Shown here: one piece after another, positions 8,798-17,629 of the stretch | How positions within the stretch are numbered: the first letter of the stretch is position 1 | How the letters are laid out: each line of letters begins with the position of its first letter | IMG/VR virus record: IMGVR_UViG_3300037247_000923 | Location: 1-50,931 of that record | Reading direction: 5' to 3' (one strand) | Origin: a virus | DNA length: 50,931 bases | The notes under the pieces: generated by a model | Told to the model about the DNA's origin: nothing | The model's database searches: none | What the model saw: the letters and a program-made list of their open reading frames with translations, nothing else | Translations under genes and position numbers: made by a program

Positions 8798-9050
8798 GAA
8801 CCTGAAAAATACGCCGTCTAATTTCAGCCTTTGCAGTACCAGAAGTAATTGTCTTACGTTTCTTGCCGCCGCTTCTGACTGCATGCTTTTTAACGGATAG
8901 TTTTGGGGCTACACGTTGCGCTATATCGAGCGTTGTATCACTTAGTTTTCGTAAATTACCGGAAACACCTCGTTCTAGTAAACCACGAATTTTTAATTTA
9001 GCGCGGCTTATTCTAGCCTTGCGTTGCTCAGCTTTTGTGTGTTTAGGCAT
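8793..9050 (-). CDS. Small basic protein, paralogue of the 17134-17454 product
   Basis: 85 residues, strongly basic (MPKHTKAEQRKARISRAKLK; GGKKRKTITSG). It shares a pattern with the 106-residue protein at 17134-17454: MPK-x-T-K/R, then R-x-x-R-x-SR, a GV-x-x-N motif, K-x-S and a final A-x-x-R-V/I. Overlaps the previous gene by 8 bases. A nucleic-acid-binding or core protein is possible; the function is unknown. Confidence 0.55.
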   Translation of the reverse strand: MPKHTKAEQRKARISRAKLKIRGLLERGVSGNLRKLSDTTLDIAQRVAPKLSVKKHAVRSGGKKRKTITSGTAKAEIRRRIFQVR

Positions 9051-9249
9051 CTTTCTTCCTTAATGTGTTTATTAGACGGACTACACTGTTTAGACCCTCA
9101 ACACGACCAGCACGTTTACGAATTTCTCCTAAATCCGAATTCATAGTAGCCACATGTAAATCTGTAGTCATAGTATGACGAAGTTTATCTATCTCCGCCA
9201 CTAGTTCATCACCTGCGTCTGATCGAAGCAGTTCTTTCAATAGTTCCAT
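9043..9249 (-). CDS. Small helical protein between portal and scaffold, unrecognised
   Basis: 68 residues, predicted all-helical with heptad-like leucines (LLKELLRSDAGDELVAEIDK, VEGLNSVVRLINTLRKK). The start overlaps the portal stop (TAATG), and the end overlaps the next gene. Phages often carry a small coiled-coil protein here, but I cannot name it. Confidence 0.55.
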   Translation of the reverse strand: MELLKELLRSDAGDELVAEIDKLRHTMTTDLHVATMNSDLGEIRKRAGRVEGLNSVVRLINTLRKKDA

Positions 9250-11555
9250 TACTGAATTCCTCCCTCAAGGGCGTTCAGGTCCGTACCAGCGCCAATACCG
9301 GTCGGAATGTTATTACCCTGCGTACCTCCGGGCTGCACCTGACCCTCTTGCTGCTTAGTTTGCAGTTGTTGGATATGTTGGTTTCGATGCTGGGCAACGA
9401 GTGCAACCTGCCATTGCTCAAGCATGTCGAAAGGTTTAGATTGCGTGAACTGGTCGATCTCTTGAAGATGCTGTGCATCATCATCTATCGGCAGAACGTT
9501 AAGCGGAATCCCGCTCATCATAACTTGCAACTCAGCCCGCTGACTCATGGGCAGACGATTGCCACCCTGACCCGGCAGCTTCGGCAGCAACTTATCTACA
9601 TCTGTTCCCTCGCTGAACCAGCGCAGGAAGTCTTTGACTAAAGCCTGTCGAGCTATCGGGTCTTGTGCGAATAGGGGCTCTGCGGCCATTGTATTGTAAC
9701 GAATTTGGGCAATAGATCGAAGTACCTCTCGATTAGTGTTAACACTATTACCGGAAAATTTGTACTCGAAACGTCCTCGTAAATCCTTATTGGAGATACG
9801 ATGTGGCTTTTGTTCTCCCGTGACATAGAACCATTTTTCTTCTGGGCCGAACGATTCGTAGAGCGCATGAATCTGATGAATCAGTTCTTTCCAGCCGCCT
9901 CGTTGGGCCGCCGTAATCAGCATGTCCGTCTTAATGCCACCTTCACTGAGTAGCGCCAAGGTTCCACGCGCTGTACGTGGAGAGTTCCGGACTTGACTAG
10001 AACCCATCGACTGAGGGGAGATCGTCAACTGATCCGCAAAGAGCAAGAGCGAATCCATAGTTGACAGGTTCGCTAATGGGGTCTGCGGAAAATGTGGAAA
10101 CATAACCCCGTTGATATCGGCAATCGGAACGCCTTCACCGTAGTCGATTCCGCTCAATACTTCTGGGTCTACGGTCATAGCCGCAGGCACGTAGAAGAAC
10201 CACGGATGGTTAATTAGCTCTTGGGCCTCATTGACCTGCGTGATAATAGTGTTGACTTCAACGTTAATCGGGGCCAACAATTCTCCGTAGGACAAACTGT
10301 AGTATCGGTCACTAATCCGGATATTATGAATATCACAGAAGGGGCGTCGTCCATGAGGAAACAACTCCTCTAGGTAATTGGCCTTAACAACTTTCTCCAG
10401 TTTGTATGGTATCTGATAGACAACTTCTTCCCCGACACCATCGCCGGTTAGGTCATCCTTCGCATATACTTCATAGATCAGAATCTTAGAATCGAAATAC
10501 GGCTCTTCTCCTGTAGGATTATCGCCCGTATTGAACTCTCCAACCTGTCGATCCTTCTGGCGCTTAAGTGTTTGATTGTCAACATTCTGTTCGTGGCGTT
10601 CACCATCACCAGTTCGGGCCGTACCCCGTAGGGTAGATAACTCTTCGTCGTTAATCTCCCAGCCCTCAAAGTCAATTTTCGCCTTCAACTCGGCTATAGT
10701 AAGCCAGTATTGATGGGCGATGCGTTCGGCATCCTGGATGTTCTCGGTCCGAAATGGGACAATCAAATCTTCAAACTCGACAACTTCAACAACCGGATGA
10801 TTGGCAATAATGATTGGCCGGTAGATGTATAATTCGTATTCGTCAATATATTTGTTTGGATGTATCTCTACCAGTATATCCAGATACTCCATTCGATCCT
10901 CTACAAAAGAGATGCGAAACGAGGAACCGACGATTTCTGTAGTTAATTCAACTGATTCTACTGAAAGTAATCTATTCTGTAACGGAGACTGACCAAAAAT
11001 TTCAACTAGCAATTCCTCTGGCATCTTCGGACGATCTTCTGGAACCTCTAATTGGCTGAGATCCATCTCTCCTGCCCGCCAATTTTGCTTGACGGTTTCG
11101 ATAATTACAGTATTTCTAGTCTGAAACTTCCACCAGGATTTCACGACGGCAACGCCATCCAGAAACATATTACGAAACCACATTTCCGTGGACGAGTAGA
11201 AGTTCGGAATATCCGACTCGATGGCCCAGTTTATGAACAGTTCATTTAGATCCGTCTCGGCCTCATTAAACTCCTCGGCCACACGCCGGACATGAACGAT
11301 AGGTTCTGCGTTCCAGAAGGCATTAACAAACTTTGGGACAAGTCCTTCGATCCGCGACGTTAGGACGTGCAGATGAATATTGGACTCCCCAAAGTAGGTT
11401 AGTTTCCGATTTTGATCGCCAAAGTATACGGCGCGAATATAGGCCCTCTTATCTATATTCGGTTGTCGATCTTTAAGATCGGTCCGAATTAGCTGGATAA
11501 AATCTTTGCCCTTTTTATTCGCCACATCGGATTCAAATCTCAATGTTTCTGGCAT
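9249..11555 (-). CDS. Portal protein
   Basis: 768 residues, the size of P22-like portals (725). The early region has the portal-like LTSRIEGLVPKFVNAFWNAE, with a long central beta/alpha body. The C-terminal third holds a helical stem (QVRNSPRTARGTLALLSEGG) and a Gln/Gly-rich tail (QQEGQVQPGGTQGNNIPTG). It forms the 12-subunit DNA channel at one capsid vertex. A GGGAGT site precedes the ATG. The order terminase - small gene - portal - scaffold - capsid supports the call. Confidence 0.85.
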   Translation of the reverse strand: MPETLRFESDVANKKGKDFIQLIRTDLKDRQPNIDKRAYIRAVYFGDQNRKLTYFGESNIHLHVLTSRIEGLVPKFVNAFWNAEPIVHVRRVAEEFNEAETDLNELFINWAIESDIPNFYSSTEMWFRNMFLDGVAVVKSWWKFQTRNTVIIETVKQNWRAGEMDLSQLEVPEDRPKMPEELLVEIFGQSPLQNRLLSVESVELTTEIVGSSFRISFVEDRMEYLDILVEIHPNKYIDEYELYIYRPIIIANHPVVEVVEFEDLIVPFRTENIQDAERIAHQYWLTIAELKAKIDFEGWEINDEELSTLRGTARTGDGERHEQNVDNQTLKRQKDRQVGEFNTGDNPTGEEPYFDSKILIYEVYAKDDLTGDGVGEEVVYQIPYKLEKVVKANYLEELFPHGRRPFCDIHNIRISDRYYSLSYGELLAPINVEVNTIITQVNEAQELINHPWFFYVPAAMTVDPEVLSGIDYGEGVPIADINGVMFPHFPQTPLANLSTMDSLLLFADQLTISPQSMGSSQVRNSPRTARGTLALLSEGGIKTDMLITAAQRGGWKELIHQIHALYESFGPEEKWFYVTGEQKPHRISNKDLRGRFEYKFSGNSVNTNREVLRSIAQIRYNTMAAEPLFAQDPIARQALVKDFLRWFSEGTDVDKLLPKLPGQGGNRLPMSQRAELQVMMSGIPLNVLPIDDDAQHLQEIDQFTQSKPFDMLEQWQVALVAQHRNQHIQQLQTKQQEGQVQPGGTQGNNIPTGIGAGTDLNALEGGIQ

Positions 11556-11564
11556 AACTACTCC

Positions 11565-11945
11565 CTAGTCCGTCGCAATAAATTCAACTGTTACCGTATT
11601 ATTAGGATCAGTATTCTGGAAAAATAGACGTTCAAACGGCCCTTTTAACATAAAGACCTGATCGACCGCAACTAATTTGGTTGAATCATCAATCGCAAGA
11701 AAGAGCGTACCGGCCACACTAATATCGGCTACCTCAACCATTAGGCGTTGACCTGGATTAGAAGCCCCGAGATCCCCTAAACTGGCCTCCGCTACTGCGC
11801 CCATATTTGCGGGAAGAACTACTCGGTCTCCCGCATGAAGGGTATACGATTCCTCCTCCGGAGTGAATGGTTGGTCGTAGAAATCAACGCTGTTCCGCGT
11901 AATCTGGATTCGTGCCGATTGTGAGACTCTGAGCACGTCGGCCAT
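11565..11945 (-). CDS. Small beta-sandwich virion protein between terminase and portal
   Basis: 126 residues, beta-rich (SYTLHAGDRVVLPANMG; GTLFLAIDD). Its end (FERLFFQNT...NNTVTVEFIATD) is similar to the C-terminal domain of the 665-residue surface protein at 2312-4309, so the two probably share a fold. AGGAAGGA lies just before the ATG. Its first 127 bases overlap the 3' end of the terminase gene in another frame, which is unusually long. Confidence 0.6.
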   Translation of the reverse strand: MADVLRVSQSARIQITRNSVDFYDQPFTPEEESYTLHAGDRVVLPANMGAVAEASLGDLGASNPGQRLMVEVADISVAGTLFLAIDDSTKLVAVDQVFMLKGPFERLFFQNTDPNNTVTVEFIATD

Positions 11946-13507
11946 GGATTTTTCCTTCCTGACATCAGGTCGATGCCATTATACTTTTCATCCTTATCTC
12001 TGCTAGCCCGTTTGGCCTCACGTCGTAAGAGTTTGTAAGTTAAACTTGTTTGGTAAATATAGCGAATACAATCTATAAAATCGTCGTGGTTCTTCCGGAC
12101 ATCCTGCTTATCGCCCTTGAGTTCCCGCTGTTTACTGCTGGCCCAATCGTCCCAACAGAAGTTTAGAAAGTTCTGCTTAACATGGGCACAGGTATTAAAG
12201 ACAATCAAGCCGGGTTCGTCCCAGTCATACTTCATTTTAAGGGCTTCATGTATTGCATCGTATCCGGCTTCCGCATTACGTTTCTTGGCCATTTGCGTGT
12301 ATATGCCCTCGGAAGCAAATCGCTTCCAAATATTGTCGCCACTCGTTCGCTCGTCTTGCTTCGCAGAAGTATCTATCACACGAAACGAAACAGGTTCCGC
12401 ATCTTCTCCGCGTACCCATTGCTCCTTAGACTTACTCCACGACCAGCCTTCAAGTTCTTTCATCTTATCAGCCACATCTTTGACCGTTTTCAGGCGCGGG
12501 TTGAACAAATCTCGGTAAACGATAATTTGCTCGTCTGGACTGACGGCGGCCCATAGAACCGCTATAGGCTTTCGCGGGTGTGGGTCAATCACGCATACTC
12601 GCGGCCATGCCTCCGGAATAGTAAACTCATTAACCCAGTAAGGCGACTCCGGTTCCCACTCTTTATAGATGCGGCCTGCTAAGTGCAGGAAGTTGCCGTG
12701 GAGTCTGGCCTCTAGTTCGTCCTCTCGGAGATCGCTGAGAAACTCCTCAATATCTTCTCGGTGTAGATGGCCGCCATTCTCCACGCAATTATCCCATACA
12801 GAGAACTTGAAAAGCTTAACCCTGCCATCCGCGTCATTGGCTCGGCTGACAATTATATCGTGAATCCACGGTTGTGTCAGCGGAGTCATCGTCATCCACA
12901 TATGTCCTGAAAAGTCAACAAGACCACGTTTGAGTCCGACATACTTCTTATAATCTATAGGTTCATCTGCCCAAGCCCAATGCCCATTCGTACCCTCAAA
13001 TGCCATGTCGTCCTGATCGTTCGACATGAGATAAATAATGCTGCCATTCTTCCACCGGATTTCTGTTGGAATCCCGCGGTTATCGCGTTTGACTTTATAC
13101 CAACCCGCAGGTGCCCATTCTTGCAGTTTCGGAAAGATCGTCTGCTGGATGGCTTGCTGGTAGTTCTGGGCAATAATTCTTCCAATGTTCGGAACCGGAA
13201 TCGGTTCGCCATTGGCTAATCGTACAATTCGCTGGGGATGAGACTCTGGCAGCCACGGCCGGTATCCTAGTGAATGGGCAATCGCCTCATTGACACCCCA
13301 AACCGTCTTACCAGATCGGTTACTTCCAAGAACGAGGACAACAGACGTACCATCGTTCAATGCCTCTGTGGCTGCGCCCTGCTTGCCGATCGCCTCAAAG
13401 AAGCAGACCCTTTGTGTAGTGTAGGCCGCCTCAAGAACAGATAACTCTTCCCAGAGGGAGGTTAGTTCTTTAAGCGTCTGGTTCGTTGATATAAGTTCTT
13501 GGGTCAT
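11819..13507 (-). CDS. terL: Terminase large subunit (packaging ATPase-nuclease)
   Basis: 562 residues. Walker A is GSNRSGKT (61-68). The acidic motor residues are in HWAWADEP (D181/E182). A coupling motif MTMTP (205-209) follows. The C-terminal RNase H-like nuclease has D308 (CVIDPH), D379 (FRVIDTS) and NHDDFIDCIRYIY (473-485). It pumps DNA into the prohead and cuts it. Residues after about 521 lie over the next gene and are Arg/Ser-rich, unlike the rest, so the last 41 residues may be a read-on tail rather than conserved sequence. The start has only a weak Shine-Dalgarno match. Confidence 0.92.
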   Translation of the reverse strand: MTQELISTNQTLKELTSLWEELSVLEAAYTTQRVCFFEAIGKQGAATEALNDGTSVVLVLGSNRSGKTVWGVNEAIAHSLGYRPWLPESHPQRIVRLANGEPIPVPNIGRIIAQNYQQAIQQTIFPKLQEWAPAGWYKVKRDNRGIPTEIRWKNGSIIYLMSNDQDDMAFEGTNGHWAWADEPIDYKKYVGLKRGLVDFSGHMWMTMTPLTQPWIHDIIVSRANDADGRVKLFKFSVWDNCVENGGHLHREDIEEFLSDLREDELEARLHGNFLHLAGRIYKEWEPESPYWVNEFTIPEAWPRVCVIDPHPRKPIAVLWAAVSPDEQIIVYRDLFNPRLKTVKDVADKMKELEGWSWSKSKEQWVRGEDAEPVSFRVIDTSAKQDERTSGDNIWKRFASEGIYTQMAKKRNAEAGYDAIHEALKMKYDWDEPGLIVFNTCAHVKQNFLNFCWDDWASSKQRELKGDKQDVRKNHDDFIDCIRYIYQTSLTYKLLRREAKRASRDKDEKYNGIDLMSGRKNPWPTCSESHNRHESRLRGTALISTTNHSLRRRNRIPFMRETE

Positions 13508-13760
13508 GTACCAATCGTTCTACTTCAAGTTTATTAATCTTTATCCGAGATAACATCCGTGGCATAACATGAATATGTGGTTCTGTCCCGGTTTCAACTT
13601 TATATTGTTGCCATTGTTGCAGAGACTCCATGATAAACTCTCCGACTTGCAGATGTGCGGATTCAATTGTTTTCCCATCTCCCTTAACCTCGATCCAGAA
13701 CACAGTATCGTCGTTCGGATCACAGTTCTCCATCAACAGCACTGGAAACAATCTGTTCAT
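13470..13760 (-). CDS. Small protein between terminase subunits, unrecognised
   Basis: 96 residues from the ATG at 13760, which has GGAAGAG 7 bases upstream; an in-frame upstream start would add 13 residues. It overlaps both terS and terL. Acidic N-terminal part (MENCDPNDDTVFWIEVKGDG) and an alpha/beta pattern. Proteins in this position sometimes modulate packaging; no family was recognised. Confidence 0.55.
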   Translation of the reverse strand: MNRLFPVLLMENCDPNDDTVFWIEVKGDGKTIESAHLQVGEFIMESLQQWQQYKVETGTEPHIHVMPRMLSRIKINKLEVERLVHDPRTYINEPDA

Positions 13761-14409
13761 GTGTATTCTCTTCCGGATTATCGAAGTCAAGAATTTCAAC
13801 CTCAGCTTCGACGGCCATTTCGGCCCGTGTTAGTGTATCTTGAATCTGCTGTGAAAGGTCCGGATTGTCCTGTTCAAAGCGTACATTTAGAACGCTGAGA
13901 CTGGAAATCTTGCCTTTGATCCCAGCTACTAGTGCCTTAATATCACCGGGAATCAGCAACTCCCCATTCTCGGTTCCTATCTGCATGGCCCGCTCTACAT
14001 CATGTAGGACCTTGAGTTTATCTGCTAAGATCGCGTAGGACGTAACCTTCTGCATGATTGAGGGACCAAAGTATTTGTAGTCTACTATCTCCCCGTTCTT
14101 ATTGCGAATCGGGAAACGTCCCGCCTCTAAATCCTCTGGAGCGATTGACTCAATAATGCTGACTGCCGTATTATGGGCTTTGCCCGCTAGTTGCCTGATC
14201 GCGGAAAGTCTAGCCTCTTCCAACTCTGAGGGCGGCACCTGTTTAATATACTTGCGGGCTGTTTTCTCGGTAATTCGATTTCGCCGGGCCGTTTCTCGTA
14301 CATTATTAGTAACCGCAAAGGTTTGAATAATCGCCTCCTGTTGAGTGGGCGAAAGTTCTTTGCCGTGATTATTCCCCTTGGGCGCTATGCTGCGTCTTTT
14401 TCGCCGCAT
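13720..14409 (-). CDS. terS: Terminase small subunit
   Basis: 229 residues just upstream of terL. An N-terminal helix-turn-helix is visible at about residues 20-55 (LSPTQQEAIIQTFAVTNNVR then ETARRNRITEKTARKYIKQV), which would recognise the packaging site. A helical middle for oligomerisation and an acidic C-terminus (AEVEILDFDNPEENTHEQ) follow. It overlaps the preceding small gene by 41 bases. Confidence 0.8.
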   Translation of the reverse strand: MRRKRRSIAPKGNNHGKELSPTQQEAIIQTFAVTNNVRETARRNRITEKTARKYIKQVPPSELEEARLSAIRQLAGKAHNTAVSIIESIAPEDLEAGRFPIRNKNGEIVDYKYFGPSIMQKVTSYAILADKLKVLHDVERAMQIGTENGELLIPGDIKALVAGIKGKISSLSVLNVRFEQDNPDLSQQIQDTLTRAEMAVEAEVEILDFDNPEENTHEQIVSSAVDGEL

Positions 14410-14596
14410 TGTTAGTCCGTTTCTGTCCGAGCAGTCCGTCGATAGGTTGCTGCAAAAGACCTGCTACCCAAGTTTCTAATGGCATCGCATTTAATACGGC
14501 CGGTGATACTGGGTTTTTCTGATCTGCTAACCGTTGTAGTTTCCAATACTCAAATGCCTCTTGTAAATCTACCAAAAATGTTTCTGAAAATTCCAT
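14369..14596 (-). CDS. Small protein upstream of terS, unrecognised
   Basis: 75 residues from the second of two tandem ATGs (14599 and 14596), because the GGGAGGG site abuts the first. Helical, acidic N-terminus (EFSETFLVDLQEAFEYWKLQ). Its 3' end overlaps terS. The function is unknown. Confidence 0.5.
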   Translation of the reverse strand: MEFSETFLVDLQEAFEYWKLQRLADQKNPVSPAVLNAMPLETWVAGLLQQPIDGLLGQKRTNNAAKKTQHSAQGE

Positions 14597-14619
14597 CATC
14601 CCTCCCTAAGATTCTTCGG

Positions 14620-14642
14620 GGTCAGGGCCGGGAGGCCCGACC
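14620..14642 (-). terminator. GC-rich hairpin between the tail fibre gene and the terminase block
   Basis: GGTCAGGGCC (14620-14629) pairs with GGCCCGACC (14634-14642) with one bulged base and a 4-base loop. It lies just after the fibre stop codon on the transcribed minus strand. No T-run follows, so it may be a partial terminator or an RNA-stability element. Confidence 0.45.
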
Positions 14643-14649
14643 TTCCCCG

Positions 14650-16776
14650 CTATGCTAAAAGTCCCACGCCCGTTGCTGCGTCGAGTGCGGCTTCTAGTTC
14701 TCCTACACGTACCTGCAAATTCCGTATCACGGACATTGCGGTTTCAAATTCATCCTGTGTTGAAAAGCCCCACGTAGCCGCTACGTCACTGTCCACTGGT
14801 GTGGCTATTGCATAATCTGGAGTACCGGGTCCCGTGTGCGTAATCGTGGTCAAGGCGGCTGTTAAGACTGAGGCCTGGGACACGGGCGTAGTGCCGTAGA
14901 ATCCTGCGTTAGTACCGCCGTGGTTGAGGTCTCCATCCATGAACGTAGTGCCATCAACTTCCAGATCGCCCTCGAAATATCCATCACCGTTATTGGCTGT
15001 GTGTGTGAGATGGGTCGAGGCAAATGAACTTAGATCGGTCGTTGCGGTAGATCGCGCAAATAAACTACCTTGGTCAATAAGGATATGTCCTTTTTGACTT
15101 TTAAATCCAATAGTTTTATCTGCTCCCGGGCTAGTACCTAGTGCAATTGGTTGAGAGAGTACGCCTATAGTTCTGGCTGTGGTACTTACGTTTGCACAAA
15201 ATGCACTAAGGGCAATGGCCTCTCCGGTAAATACATTATCTCCGTCATAATAACCTTGGTAAGCGATATTAGATGCACCGGCAGACGCAGCTACTGTGTT
15301 AATTACCTGGGCTCGTAAACCAACTACGTTCGCTGTATTCGCGGCCGTAACTTTAAAAAGATATGCACCACTAGAAAAGGCACCAATATTCCCGGCAAAA
15401 GTTGCATCACAATCTATTACTTTAGTTGTAATTCCAGAATTGGCATCTACGTCATAGCGCAGGTAAAACGGCGTAATAGTTGCTAAACTAGTGCCAGTAC
15501 CGCTTTCAATGATATCTACGTCAATATCAATACCACGATATACGCCAATATTAAAATCAGCATTTACATCAAGATCCAAATCAACAAAAAGATTTCGCCA
15601 AATAGGGCCGTTGATAAAGATGTTGGTGGACTGGTTGATTTGGGCAAGTATCGTATCATAACTGGCAGCGAACCCTGTTTCGTTCACAATCAACTTCTGC
15701 GCCGTAATCTCGAAGTCGCCCGCATCCCAATCGCCGGTAAGCGGGATTGTGCCGTCTCGATCAATTAACCCGGCTGTCGCAAAGTCTCTGTCTACCCACT
15801 GCCCAGCGCCATCGTTCTGTAGAATCTCTCGATCTGCGGCGGCCGTAATGGTTACGTCTGTAAGTCCATCGAGATCGGTCGAAAATACAACGGCCTCATT
15901 AATCCAGTTAGCTCCGTCGTATCGTAAGAACTCGTCATCAGCAGGGCCGGAGATTACTACGTCTGAGAGATCATCGAGTGCTCCGACAAGAGATACGGCC
16001 TCATTAACCCAGTTTGCACCATCATATCGTAGAAATTCATCATCTACAGGGCCAGCGATTGTTACATCTGATAGATCGTCAAGGGTATCAACAAGAGATA
16101 CAGCCTCATTGATCCACGCTGCCCCGTCATAACGAAGGAACTCATCATCGCTTGGGGTTGTAATGGTTGTGTCGTTAAGATTTACTAACGTGTTACTAGC
16201 AAGTAATACCAGATCGCCAAGTTCAGTAGTAGATTCCTCAATTCCACCAGTACCAGATAATCCTATCAGAATTCCAGTTCCGCCAAGAAAAAAGGTATCT
16301 GTTGCAAATATAACTCTATTCTCTTGATTCGTCCATTTTCCAAGAGCAGCATCATAAATTAGTATATTCTCATTAATTGCCGGTAAGGTATCCTTAACAT
16401 CGCCCAAATTCGCAAGCATTAATACTTGTGCATCCCATTCAGTACCTTGCCATCGGAGTACCTCATCCGTATTTGTCGGCGCTAAACTATCAACTACATC
16501 TGATAGATGCGGAAGAGCAATTAATGCGTTGACCCAGTTGGTACCGTCGTAGCACAAATATTCCGGCGGAACCGGAGAATCAATCTCCACGTCCAGATGT
16601 GTGCCCAAGGCATGCGATTCAAAAACTCCGGCCTCAATAGCCTCCCTAATCCGCACAAGACGGGCCACGATACTGATATCTAGAAGTATGCTTTCATCTG
16701 GTGCAATGCCGGTCAAGTCCTCCAACTTGGTAGCAATATCATCCAGTAACTTAGTAACGGTGTTGTCGTTGGCCAT
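14650..16776 (-). CDS. Tail fibre with repeated DDEFLRYDGANW modules
   Basis: 708 residues. Residues about 75-330 carry several ~29-residue repeats of the form LDDLSDV...DDEFLRYDG-x-W-x-NEAV, a module common in phage fibre shafts. The middle is beta-rich (DLDLDVNADFNIGVYRGIDI), and the end has a short coiled coil (VIRNLQVRVGELEAALDAA) suited to trimerisation. It is not next to the nozzle but is transcribed early in the leftward unit. Host recognition or tail ornamentation is likely. The start directly follows the previous stop (TAAATG). Confidence 0.75.
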   Translation of the reverse strand: MANDNTVTKLLDDIATKLEDLTGIAPDESILLDISIVARLVRIREAIEAGVFESHALGTHLDVEIDSPVPPEYLCYDGTNWVNALIALPHLSDVVDSLAPTNTDEVLRWQGTEWDAQVLMLANLGDVKDTLPAINENILIYDAALGKWTNQENRVIFATDTFFLGGTGILIGLSGTGGIEESTTELGDLVLLASNTLVNLNDTTITTPSDDEFLRYDGAAWINEAVSLVDTLDDLSDVTIAGPVDDEFLRYDGANWVNEAVSLVGALDDLSDVVISGPADDEFLRYDGANWINEAVVFSTDLDGLTDVTITAAADREILQNDGAGQWVDRDFATAGLIDRDGTIPLTGDWDAGDFEITAQKLIVNETGFAASYDTILAQINQSTNIFINGPIWRNLFVDLDLDVNADFNIGVYRGIDIDVDIIESGTGTSLATITPFYLRYDVDANSGITTKVIDCDATFAGNIGAFSSGAYLFKVTAANTANVVGLRAQVINTVAASAGASNIAYQGYYDGDNVFTGEAIALSAFCANVSTTARTIGVLSQPIALGTSPGADKTIGFKSQKGHILIDQGSLFARSTATTDLSSFASTHLTHTANNGDGYFEGDLEVDGTTFMDGDLNHGGTNAGFYGTTPVSQASVLTAALTTITHTGPGTPDYAIATPVDSDVAATWGFSTQDEFETAMSVIRNLQVRVGELEAALDAATGVGLLA

Positions 16777-16938
16777 TTAGCGCTTTCGTCGTTTTGGAGT
16801 TGGGGCAGATGCCGGCAGCGGCGACAGTTTTATTTTGCGCCGCGGCAAACCGGGCGTGGTGAATGGCCCCTTGAGGCCCTTTGTTAGGTTCCGGGTGTCT
16901 CTGACCGGAAAGTTATCGAATTTCGGTTTGATGGCCAT
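16777..16938 (-). CDS. Small basic proline-rich protein
   Basis: 53 residues (starts MAIKPKFDNFPVRDT, ends TPKRRKR). ATG at 16938 immediately follows the upstream stop (TAAATG), and the stop at 16777 is immediately followed by the fibre ATG. Pro/Lys/Arg-rich with no secondary-structure signature. The tight abutment on both sides is the main evidence that it is translated. Confidence 0.6.
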   Translation of the reverse strand: MAIKPKFDNFPVRDTRNLTKGLKGPFTTPGLPRRKIKLSPLPASAPTPKRRKR

Positions 16939-17133
16939 TTATTCGTTCCTCTTATCGGCTGCTTCTTGTGCGGTTTCCTCAGATTCAAAAAGAAAGTCAG
17001 GAGATGTAACTGCCGGATGAGGTAAATCTAATTGAACTAAAGGTAAATCGTTAATATACTTAAGAATTTGAGTAGGCATTACGATCCAGTGATTATCTCC
17101 CCTATGAAATATAGCCCAGCATTGAGTAGCCAT
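16939..17133 (-). CDS. Small protein, unrecognised
   Basis: 64 residues (MATQCWAIFHRGDNHWIVMP ... ETAQEAADKRNE). The start abuts the upstream TAG and the stop abuts the next ATG. The pattern of one hydrophobic half and an acidic helical end resembles small hypothetical phage proteins. No function is assigned. Confidence 0.6.
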   Translation of the reverse strand: MATQCWAIFHRGDNHWIVMPTQILKYINDLPLVQLDLPHPAVTSPDFLFESEETAQEAADKRNE

Positions 17134-17454
17134 CTATTTGCGCCTTTTCTTATCTGCAGAACTACGCTGCCGTAGGTCTCGAAGTTCACGTGATGCCTTT
17201 TTGGCCTTTAACGACAAATTGATTCGCCCAAGTAGGGTTCTGCGCCCACTTAGCTCCTTCAGGGCCTTCTTACGCTGGAAACTGCCGGGTTTGAGGCTGC
17301 GCTCTCGGGTACCGGATACGTCTATGCGCTTTTTGGCTTGTTTCAAAGACATACTGGAGATTTTCGAGATATTGGCCGGAACGCCGCCCGCTATCAGGGC
17401 ACCCACTCGCCTACTCGCGCGCTCGATACGTTGTTTTCTGGTAAGTTTTGGCAT
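17134..17454 (-). CDS. First leftward gene: small, very basic protein (paralogue of 8793-9050)
   Basis: 106 residues with an extreme Lys/Arg content (MPKLTRKQRIERASRRVGAL; ends SSADKKRRK). The N-terminal half follows the same pattern as the 85-residue protein at 8793-9050, so the two are probably duplicates. The ATG has only a poor Shine-Dalgarno site after a ~300-base structured leader. A DNA/RNA-binding or virion core role is plausible but unproven. Confidence 0.6.
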   Translation of the reverse strand: MPKLTRKQRIERASRRVGALIAGGVPANISKISSMSLKQAKKRIDVSGTRERSLKPGSFQRKKALKELSGRRTLLGRINLSLKAKKASRELRDLRQRSSADKKRRK

Positions 17455-17458
17455 ATTT

Positions 17459-17613
17459 GGCCGCTTCTATGTCCGGACCTCTATCCGGCGTAACTGTGGT
17501 ACCGTAAGTACCTTACCTGCTATAGCAGTTAATACATGACCGCTAATATGGCCGGGCCGACTAGCCCTACCTAGCGACATAGCCGCTTATAGCGTAGCCG
17601 ACCCGTAGTCGGC
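17459..17613 (-). other. Structured 5' leader of the leftward (late) unit
   Basis: Non-coding. Visible elements: CCGGA/TCCGG hairpin (17472-17488), GGTAC/GTACC hairpin (17498-17512), the 12-base palindrome CTGCTATAGCAG (17517-17528), and CCGAC/GTCGG hairpin (17599-17613). They lie between the leader peptide and the first leftward gene, whose own ribosome site is weak. RNA folding may govern its translation or transcript processing. Confidence 0.45.
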
Positions 17614-17629
17614 GGGAGGGAACCGACTG

